Below, piece after piece: positions 1 through 5,315 of a DNA stretch of 6,128 bases (positions are counted from its first letter, which is position 1; every line of letters starts with the position of its first letter). A model generated the notes under the pieces. It searched no databases, was not told the DNA's origin, and saw nothing but the letters and a program-made list of their open reading frames with translations. The position numbers and the translations under genes were made by a program. The stretch is taken from positions 1 through 6,128 of the forward strand of contig JABDJR010000505.1 of assembly GCA_013003415.1 (NCBI GenBank), given 5' to 3'. Source of the stretch: Candidatus Eiseniibacteriota bacterium. GTDB taxonomy: Bacteria; Eisenbacteria; RBG-16-71-46; JABDJR01.

Positions 1-351
1 ATCGGATTCCGACAGATTAGCAATGACTTTTTCCGCGTCATTTAAAGAGGCCCGCAAAGCGTCGAGCAACTCGGGGGCGGGGATAGGGCCTTGGGCCTCA
101 AACTCGGAATCTCGATTACGCTCATCGGCCTCGGCACCCATGCCCGACACAATCCATTGGCGAACGTTCCCCGCCAGATGAAGAATGAGGTTCCCCGGGC
201 TCGCCATTTGCGCGTGCCCACGACGCCACAACTGTTCCTCAGAGAGCAAATTCACGCAGCGCTCAATTCTACGGAAACCCTCGTCAAGGAGGCGAAAGCG
301 TGATTCTTCACAAAGGAGGTGGGCAAGGGAGGTGTTCGGTGGTTGATTCAA
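1..351 (-). CDS. DinB-superfamily (DUF1572-like) protein, 3' end cut by the window edge
   Basis: The first 117 codons are open with no stop. The segment NLILHLAGNVRQWIVSG (residues 54-70), followed by an acidic RNRDSEF stretch (residues 79-84 and on), matches the first helices of the DinB/YfiT four-helix bundle as I know the family; His58 fits the first metal-ligand His. DinB-fold proteins usually bind a divalent metal through three His and many are thiol S-transferases; the specific reaction here is unknown. The start is TTG at 349-351: AAGGAG lies six bases upstream, and no in-frame ATG occurs before codon 49, which would delete the first helix. The family is usually about 150-180 residues, so roughly a third is missing beyond the left edge. 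The gene is divergent from the ligase-CBS gene with a 106-base gap. Family assignment is fairly sure; substrate is not known. Confidence 0.82.
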   Translation of the reverse strand, partial: MNQPPNTSLAHLLCEESRFRLLDEGFRRIERCVNLLSEEQLWRRGHAQMASPGNLILHLAGNVRQWIVSGMGAEADERNRDSEFEAQGPIPAPELLDALRASLNDAEKVIANLSESD

Positions 352-356
352 AGTAA

Positions 357-366
357 TCTCCTTCCT
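357..366 (-). promoter_or_regulatory. Ribosome binding site that decides a TTG start (DinB-family gene)
   Basis: Read on the minus strand this is AGGAAGGAGA. Its AAGGAG core (358-363) sits six bases before TTG at 349-351. This is near-perfect anti-16S complementarity at ideal spacing, and it is the reason for preferring TTG over the far-downstream ATG. Confidence 0.8.
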
Positions 367-377
367 GACTTCAATCC

Positions 378-406
378 CTGATAGGGACAAGGAAATGCAT
401 TATAAT
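378..406 (+). promoter_or_regulatory. Predicted sigma70 promoter for the ligase-CBS gene
   Basis: A consensus -10 TATAAT lies at 401-406, with CTGATA at 378-383 as a 4-of-6 -35 and a 17-base spacer. Transcription would start near 413 and give a leader of about 45 bases before the ATG at 458. A small inverted repeat, TCCCT-GAT-AGGGA (375-387), overlaps the -35 and could be an operator, but its arms are only 5 bases. This is a motif prediction only. Confidence 0.6.
399..404 (-). promoter_or_regulatory. Predicted -10 box of the divergent DinB-family promoter
   Basis: The octamer ATTATAAT at 399-406 is its own reverse complement, so it also gives a perfect TATAAT on the minus strand. Initiation would fall near 392, about 40 bases before the TTG start. 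I see no good -35 at 16-19 bases upstream (AAGAGC-like sequence only), so this promoter may be weaker or activator-dependent. Confidence 0.4.
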
Positions 407-457
407 AAACGGAGCCCGTTTGCTCTTGCTCAAAACCCTCCAAAGTAAGGGGTCCGC

Positions 458-2368
458 ATGGGAGAACACAAAGTTTCCCAAGATTTAGGGTCAGACCAGC
501 TCCGTAACTTCATGCGGACGCTTTTAAGAGATCTTCACGCCTTAGAAAAGATGATCGACACCGGTATGATCGAGACCGGAATTCGCCGCATCGGTGCCGA
601 ACAAGAGCTTTTTTTGATCGACGATGCCTGGCGACCGGCACCTCTTGCTCTCCCCATGCTCGAAAAAATCAATGACGAGCATTTCACAACTGAGTTGGCT
701 CAGTTCAATCTTGAAATCAATCTTGACCCTCAGGTTTATGGCGCCGACTGCCTGAGCGTGATGGAATCGCAGCTCAACGCTCTGTTGGACAAAGCGCGCC
801 AAGCCGCTCGATCTTTGAACGGCGACATCATCCTTACCGGTATTTTGCCCACCCTTCGCAAAGCCGATCTCTCCATGGAGAACATGACGCCCATTTCGCG
901 CTACTACGCCCTAAATGAAGCGTTAACCCGGCTCAAAGATGGGCCCTATGAATTCCGGATTCGAGGCACGGACGAACTCCTTTTGAAGCACGATAGCGTC
1001 ATGGTCGAATCGGCCAACGCTAGCTTCCAGGTTCACTTCCAAGTCGATGCCCAGGAGTTCCCTAAGTTTTATAACATTGCCCAAATGGTAGCCGGCCCCG
1101 TATTGGCCGCAGCCTCAAACTCTCCTTTGCTCTTTGGCCGACGTCTATGGCGTGAAACGCGAATTGCTCTGTTTGAGCAGGCGGTGGACACGCGAAGCTC
1201 CAACGACCACATTCGGGAACGAAGCTCACGCGTTTCCTTCGGACGCGATTGGGTTCGCGGATCGGTTTTGGAGCTCTTCAAAGAAGACATTGCCCGTTTC
1301 CGCTCTCTTTTGGGTGACCAGTTTGATGAGGATCCCTTCTCAGCCATTGCCGAGGGTAAAGCGCCGTCTCTAAAGGCGCTTCGCTTGCACAACGGCACCG
1401 TCTATCGTTGGAACCGGGCCTGCTATGGCATCACCGACGGCAAGCCTCATCTACGCATTGAGAATCGAGTGCTTCCCTCCGGGCCCACACCCTTGGACGA
1501 GGTTGCGAACGCGGCGTTTTGGTTTGGGCTCATCGCGGGAATGGCCAAGGCATATACCGACGTTAGCCAGCTCATGGATTTCGACGAAGTGAAATACAAC
1601 TTCCAAGCCGCTGCGCGTCATGGGCTCGAAGCGCAGTTCAGCTGGCTGAATGAGAAGTCTGTTCCCGCTCGCACGCTTATTATGCGTCGACTGCTTCCTA
1701 TGGCCCGCGACGGCTTAGCCATGGGCGGCATCTACGAGGCGGATATCAATCGCTACTTGGGTGTTATCGAGGAGCGGGTGCATAGCGCCACCACAGGTTC
1801 GCGATGGCTTCTCCAGTCTCTGTTGGAAATGAAAGATTCCGGTTCCGCAGGAGAGCGACTCAACGCACTCACTGCGGCCACGATCAAGAACCAAGGCACC
1901 GACAAACCGGTGGCTCAATGGCCTATGGCGAAACTGGAGGATGCGGGCGGCGTGAAAGAGAATTTCGTAAAGGTTGAACAGTACATGAGCACCGATTTGT
2001 TCACGGTGCACGAAGACGAGCTCCTGGATTTAGTGGCGAACCTCATGGAGTGGGAAAAAATCCGCCACGTCCCCGTCGAAGATCACCAAAACCGATTGGT
2101 GGGTCTCGTTTCTTACCGATCCTTGTTACGGCTTCTGGCTCGTGGCATGGGCGAGAATGGCAAGACCCTCGCGGTCAAAGACATCATGCATAAATCCCCA
2201 ATCACCGTGACTCCCGATACATCCACGATCGAAGCGGTGACCATGCTGCAAGAGCACAAGATCGGATGTCTCCCGGTTGTAAAAGATTCACGATTAGTGG
2301 GCATCGTGACCGAGCGTGACTTCATGGACATCGCAGCAAACTTGCTTCATGAGAAGCTAAGAAGCTAA
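458..2368 (+). CDS. Glutamate-cysteine-ligase-like (GCS2-type) enzyme fused to two CBS domains
   Basis: A 636-residue cytoplasmic protein with no signal or membrane segment. Residues about 25-430 resemble the GCS2/carboxylate-amine ligase family: the metal/substrate motif GAEQE (46-50), FNLEINLDP (83-91), ASFQVHFQV (188-196), LWRETR (230-235) and RIENRVLPSG (333-342). Such enzymes use ATP to join an amino acid to the gamma-carboxylate of glutamate or a similar acid; the true substrates here are not known. Residues about 430-500 form a helical linker. Two CBS domains follow, about 506-562 (starting VEQYMSTDLFTV) and 573-627 (starting VKDIMHKSPITV and ending VGIVTERDF), a pair that typically binds adenine nucleotides. 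The ATG is preceded by TAAGGGG (446-452) five bases upstream. The exported DOMON gene follows 60 bases later on the same strand. The N-terminal family call is from motifs; the CBS pair is clear. Confidence 0.88.
   Translation: MGEHKVSQDLGSDQLRNFMRTLLRDLHALEKMIDTGMIETGIRRIGAEQELFLIDDAWRPAPLALPMLEKINDEHFTTELAQFNLEINLDPQVYGADCLSVMESQLNALLDKARQAARSLNGDIILTGILPTLRKADLSMENMTPISRYYALNEALTRLKDGPYEFRIRGTDELLLKHDSVMVESANASFQVHFQVDAQEFPKFYNIAQMVAGPVLAAASNSPLLFGRRLWRETRIALFEQAVDTRSSNDHIRERSSRVSFGRDWVRGSVLELFKEDIARFRSLLGDQFDEDPFSAIAEGKAPSLKALRLHNGTVYRWNRACYGITDGKPHLRIENRVLPSGPTPLDEVANAAFWFGLIAGMAKAYTDVSQLMDFDEVKYNFQAAARHGLEAQFSWLNEKSVPARTLIMRRLLPMARDGLAMGGIYEADINRYLGVIEERVHSATTGSRWLLQSLLEMKDSGSAGERLNALTAATIKNQGTDKPVAQWPMAKLEDAGGVKENFVKVEQYMSTDLFTVHEDELLDLVANLMEWEKIRHVPVEDHQNRLVGLVSYRSLLRLLARGMGENGKTLAVKDIMHKSPITVTPDTSTIEAVTMLQEHKIGCLPVVKDSRLVGIVTERDFMDIAANLLHEKLRS
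2353..2368 (+). repeat. Tandem 8-base repeat overlapping the ligase-CBS stop codon
   Basis: GAAGCTAA occurs twice head to tail (2353-2360, 2361-2368). The second copy carries the in-frame TAA stop; the TAA of the first copy is out of frame. Loss or gain of one copy by slippage would change the C-terminus and remove this stop from frame. Confidence 0.75.
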
Positions 2369-2423
2369 ACTCCTTCTCCCGGACCTGCAGAATGGGAAGA
2401 AGAAATAAGCAACTAGAAGGAGT
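2369..2423 (+). promoter_or_regulatory. Intercistronic inverted repeat that can mask the DOMON gene's SD
   Basis: ACTCCTTCT (2369-2377), immediately after the ligase stop, is perfectly complementary over nine bases to AGAAGGAGT (2415-2423), which contains the SD of the next gene. The same pyrimidine tract can instead pair as CTTCTCCC (2373-2380) with GGGaAGAAG (2394-2402), eight pairs with one bulge, leaving the SD free. The pairings are visible; a regulatory effect is inference, and low-complexity purine/pyrimidine tracts can pair by chance. Confidence 0.4.
2415..2422 (+). promoter_or_regulatory. Strong ribosome binding site of the DOMON gene
   Basis: AGAAGGAG lies six bases before the ATG at 2429, a near-ideal SD that fixes this start. 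Confidence 0.8.
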
Positions 2424-2428
2424 AGGGG

Positions 2429-3067
2429 ATGTATCTGTTCAGCCGGAGATGTCTATGGGTATGCCTTGTAGCCTGCATCTCAATGACCGCACTTTCGTTG
2501 TCCGCCGCCAACGCCGCAATTTACAAGGCGACGGCTTCCGCGGGTTCGGGGGGAATCGATCTCGATCTTGAGGTTCTCATCGATTCCGATACTGATGAGG
2601 TGACGATCACCATGGTTGGCCCAGCCGACCGTTGGTTTTCTTGGGGTTTTGATACCAACACCATGCGTGGGTATTCGATCATTACCACCTTCAGTGGGGC
2701 GACCCCCATCATTAATGAGCAAACTTTAGTGGCCATCGGAAATCCAGGCTCCCCCCAGTCCTCGCAAGACCTCACTGAGGTGAGCGCCGACGTGAATGCG
2801 GGTGAGATTACGCTTGTCCTCACGCGTCCTCGAGTGACCGGAGACGCCGAAGATTTTGATTTCGCAGATTATCAATCGGGTGGTGACATTGACATGGTGT
2901 GGGCCTACTCGGGAAGTGGATCGCAAACTCTGGTCTATCATCAGGCTCAGGCGCGGGGAAAGAATCTGAGCATGCAGTTCCGCGAGAATAGCGTTCCCGT
3001 GCGAAAGCAGTCCTGGGGGCTTTTGAAACTTGAGTTCCAAGAAGTTCCCGCCGAAGAGGCGCCCTAA
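2429..3067 (+). CDS. Exported DOMON-domain protein, possible b-type heme binder
   Basis: A 212-residue protein with a Sec signal peptide: RR at 6-7, a hydrophobic stretch 9-25, and likely cleavage after A27-N-A29. LVAC at 13-16 resembles a lipobox, but the hydrophobic core continues well past it, so signal peptidase I is preferred. The mature part has no Cys. It looks like a single DOMON beta-sandwich: WFSWGFDTNTMRGYSI (69-84) and DIDMVWAYSGSGS (153-165) followed by LVYHQAQARGKNLSMQF (168-184). In heme-binding DOMON domains such as the cellobiose dehydrogenase cytochrome domain, an early Met and a late His ligate heme; Met79 and His171 sit in the matching places. Related DOMON domains bind sugars instead. 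It is probably co-transcribed with the upstream ligase, with no terminator between them, and is followed by a strong terminator. Expected location is the periplasm or outside the cell. Confidence 0.78.
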   Translation: MYLFSRRCLWVCLVACISMTALSLSAANAAIYKATASAGSGGIDLDLEVLIDSDTDEVTITMVGPADRWFSWGFDTNTMRGYSIITTFSGATPIINEQTLVAIGNPGSPQSSQDLTEVSADVNAGEITLVLTRPRVTGDAEDFDFADYQSGGDIDMVWAYSGSGSQTLVYHQAQARGKNLSMQFRENSVPVRKQSWGLLKLEFQEVPAEEAP

Positions 3068-3096
3068 GCGAACTTCTGTTTAAACAAGAGCTTAAA

Positions 3097-3137
3097 AGAG
3101 GAAGGCTCTCTACCCGGAAAAGGGTGAGAGCCTTTTT
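3097..3137 (+). terminator. Intrinsic terminator, probably bidirectional
   Basis: AAGGCTCTC (3102-3110) pairs with GAGAGCCTT (3126-3134). After one bulged T, ACCC (3112-3115) pairs with GGGT (3122-3125) around a GGAAAA loop, and a run of five T (3133-3137) ends the plus-strand copy. Read on the minus strand the same hairpin is followed by CCTCTTTTAAG, a weaker U tract. It lies 34 bases after the DOMON stop and about 23 bases after the stop of the converging DUF4397 gene, so it can serve both. Confidence 0.85.
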
Positions 3138-3159
3138 CTAGCTTCAACCGGAGCTGCGA

Positions 3160-5187
3160 CTATTGGCTAGGGCTCTCCGCATCAACCCGGGTCAGAACTC
3201 CGTTCTCGTTTTGGATGAGAACGAAAACGTCTTGCACGTCGGACGCAAGGAATAAATTGGCCACCGTGCCCACAACAAGAGTGGGAAGTTGAAATGTAAG
3301 ATCGGGGTCGGGATCTTCGTCCACGTTAATGCCGATCCGGTATTGAGCACCGGGGATCTCCATGGCCATGGTGTATTCGCCAAAGCCCAGTGCATTCGTC
3401 CACGTGTCGGACGAACCGTCACCGAAAAGCGCGTACACATCGATGGGTCCGATTTCGGATGCGGTATGAACAAAGCGAACCACGATTTCTTCGGGATCGA
3501 TTGAAGGCGTAGGTTCCGGAATCAGACCCCCTTCAATCTCACTTCCGGCTCCGAAGGCAACTGCGGTGTATTTGATACCGGAATTGAAAGGCAGGTCTTG
3601 AAGATCAAGCAGGCTGGCATCTGGTCCCAATCCCGTTGGCGAGACCGTAAGATCATAAGTTCCTGGCTCCAAAGGCTGAAACGCCGTGCCGGTGAGAAAC
3701 TCTAAGCCGGAAACGGTGGGTTCACTTTGTGCATTGAGATGCACATCGATCGCCTCCGCCTCGGGTGCTAAGTGAAGCACGCGCAGTTCGGAGTCCGGTT
3801 CGGTCTCGGGATCCACCCGGATTACGAAATCGTCCGCAAACTGGAGGGCAAGGAAGGGCGCGTCGTTCTGATCGGTGGCGACATAGAGGTTAACGAATTG
3901 GTCGGTAAGGAACGGCAATAGGAAAGTGTACTCGGCCTCACCGTCATCAGTGGTATCCACTCCCAAGCGATACACTCCCTGCAAAGCGTCTAGGGTATTG
4001 GAAGCTTCTCCGAAATCGAGGTTTTCAAAAAGCACCGATGCGGTGCCCCCCACCGGCATGTGCCAAATGTCGGCCTCCCCAAGTCCAATGCCGACATGGA
4101 TGGCTCGGAATCGAACCGTGGTGGGAGCTAGGTTGGTGAAGTCGTCGAACAACAGCAAACCATCCACTCCTGAGAGTTCATCAAACAAGACCAAAGTTTG
4201 GCTCTCGCCCTCAGGGATGTTGAGTTTCGGGTCTTCATAGAGCGTTTCCGTGAACCCTCCGCTCTCGACCACGCGCAGAGAATGAAGCCCGGCATTGAGA
4301 GGCTTCGTGAGACTGGACATACCGAAAGCCAAGGCGCTTGCAAAATCGGTAGCCTCTTCGTCCACAAGCACATCAAAGTTGGATCCCTGCGGGACGAGAT
4401 GCATCACTCTGAGAGTGCCGGCCTCGGGAGTTACGTTGCCGTCGCCGGGAATCGTTATGGGATCGCCGCTCTCAGTCTGAATCACGAGATTGACCTTGTC
4501 GTCTTCATCACGCACCACAAAGAGATTGGCAACCGTACCCGCGGGAAGCCCCGGGATGCGGAAGAAGAGATCACTCACCGCGTCGTTGTTCAAGTCGGCG
4601 CCAAGGGTGAGCATGCCGGCTGGAAGATCTAAATACTCGGTGGCATTTCCATAGGCGATGTTCGTGAAGAGCGGCGTTGGGAAGGCGGCATTGGGAATAT
4701 CCCAAAGGTCGATTTCCCCAGTTTCCGAATCGGCGTGGATGGCTCGAATCCGAATGTTACCCGCAGGAATGCCTTCACTGTCTTCGGCAAGCCACAAACC
4801 CGTAAGATCGTCCACCGGTCCTATCACCACTGCGGTATAGGAAACATCGACCGCCGCCGGCAAGGGGGCAAGGGTGAGAAGGGAGTTCGAAATGGGTTCA
4901 CCGGGTAAGGTGACGATCATGGTGTAGTTGCCGGATTCCAAATCTTCGAAGCCCGTGGTTTCTCCGAAACTTAGGTCGCTAAGCAAAACGGGGAGTCCGC
5001 CGGATCGGGTGAAATGGAAATCCACTTCGGGTGCTTCCGAGGCAAGGTGAATGCCCCGAACCTTCGCGAAGTCCGAATCGTCGGGTTTGACCACGGAGCT
5101 GCCGCTGTCCCCGCAGGCGCTTAGAGCGAGCAGGACGAGGGGAAACGTGATTTTTTTCAGAGTCAGCATGGTTTTCGCGTGTCGCAT
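3160..5187 (-). CDS. Outer-membrane-type lipoprotein with six DUF4397-like modules
   Basis: A 675-residue protein from the chosen ATG at 5187, which has AGAGG eight bases upstream; an in-frame TTG at 5217 would add ten residues but lacks a well-spaced SD. The N-terminus KTMLTLKKITFPLVLLALSAC is a lipoprotein signal with lipobox L22-S-A-C25; Gly at +2 predicts outer-membrane sorting. C25 is the only cysteine. The rest is six beta-rich modules of about 100-110 residues matching the DUF4397 pattern, each with H-x8-D: H47/D56, H151/D160, H263/D272, H364/D373, H472/D481 and H574/D583. Modules 1, 3 and 5 (type A) and 2, 4 and 6 (type B) alternate. The protein is strongly acidic, with only four Lys after residue 42. 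The biochemical role of DUF4397 is not known; a surface or adhesive/structural role is inference. It converges on the DOMON gene and diverges from the zinc hydrolase. Confidence 0.88.
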   Translation of the reverse strand: MRHAKTMLTLKKITFPLVLLALSACGDSGSSVVKPDDSDFAKVRGIHLASEAPEVDFHFTRSGGLPVLLSDLSFGETTGFEDLESGNYTMIVTLPGEPISNSLLTLAPLPAAVDVSYTAVVIGPVDDLTGLWLAEDSEGIPAGNIRIRAIHADSETGEIDLWDIPNAAFPTPLFTNIAYGNATEYLDLPAGMLTLGADLNNDAVSDLFFRIPGLPAGTVANLFVVRDEDDKVNLVIQTESGDPITIPGDGNVTPEAGTLRVMHLVPQGSNFDVLVDEEATDFASALAFGMSSLTKPLNAGLHSLRVVESGGFTETLYEDPKLNIPEGESQTLVLFDELSGVDGLLLFDDFTNLAPTTVRFRAIHVGIGLGEADIWHMPVGGTASVLFENLDFGEASNTLDALQGVYRLGVDTTDDGEAEYTFLLPFLTDQFVNLYVATDQNDAPFLALQFADDFVIRVDPETEPDSELRVLHLAPEAEAIDVHLNAQSEPTVSGLEFLTGTAFQPLEPGTYDLTVSPTGLGPDASLLDLQDLPFNSGIKYTAVAFGAGSEIEGGLIPEPTPSIDPEEIVVRFVHTASEIGPIDVYALFGDGSSDTWTNALGFGEYTMAMEIPGAQYRIGINVDEDPDPDLTFQLPTLVVGTVANLFLASDVQDVFVLIQNENGVLTRVDAESPSQ
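3163..5064 (-). repeat. Three tandem A-B pairs of DUF4397-like modules (protein-level repeat)
   Basis: Approximate module bounds: A1 5064-4756, B1 4755-4420, A2 4419-4123, B2 4122-3790, A3 3789-3490, B3 3489-3163. The conserved His recurs every 101-112 residues, and like modules recur every 209-216 residues. A modules share a G-x-Y/H-x-L-type strand and, later, YTAV or an equivalent followed by G-L-L/W. B modules share an acidic loop, then F-x-L/I-P-x-L and NLFV/NLYV-x-x-D. The copies are diverged and no DNA-level identity is evident, so the duplication is old. Linkers before A2, A3 and B3 are rich in Pro, Glu and Asp. Confidence 0.8.
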
Positions 5188-5278
5188 CGGGCGGTCCTCT
5201 ACGGAAAAAGAAGACAAGGATGGTCTTCTATCCTCAAAACTAGTAACGGCTTAGGGGATGCGGGGCGATCTTCCCCCC

Positions 5279-5308
5279 CTGACCCAAAACCGAGTTCTCT
5301 GCTATTAT
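5279..5308 (+). promoter_or_regulatory. Predicted extended -10 promoter giving a leaderless mRNA
   Basis: TGCTATTAT at 5300-5308 is an extended -10 (TGn plus TATTAT, 5 of 6). CTGACC at 5279-5284 is a 4-of-6 -35 with an 18-base spacer. The A of the ATG at 5316 is the eighth base after the -10 hexamer, which is where transcription would be expected to start. On the minus strand the same bases give GATAAT (5309-5304), a possible but weak -10 for the DUF4397 gene. Confidence 0.55.
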
Positions 5309-5315
5309 CGGCTAG

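Noticed and set aside
91..303. Plus-strand 70-codon open frame at the left edge
   Set aside because: It is the shadow of the minus-strand DinB-family gene, which has a family motif and a strong SD; the plus-strand product is Arg/Pro-rich with no recognisable domain.
1069..1398. Overlapping open frames inside the ligase gene (both strands)
   Set aside because: Their products are low-complexity Arg/Ser-rich shadows, while the ligase frame has continuous family motifs.
2429..2476. Lipobox-like LVAC in the DOMON protein signal peptide
   Set aside because: The hydrophobic core before it is too short and continues well beyond it to an ANA cleavage site, so a lipoprotein is less likely.
4198..4632. 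Plus-strand 144-codon frame inside the DUF4397 gene
   Set aside because: It is antisense to two well-aligned DUF4397 modules and shows no domain of its own.
5188..5217. Ten-residue longer start (TTG at 5217) for the DUF4397 lipoprotein
   Set aside because: The TTG has no well-spaced SD, and it would put an acidic SVEDRP stretch before the signal peptide; ATG at 5187 has AGAGG at suitable spacing.
5273..5279. Run of seven C next to the hydrolase -35, as a phase-variable tract
   Set aside because: Seven bases is short for efficient slippage and no comparison is available; chance is as good an explanation.
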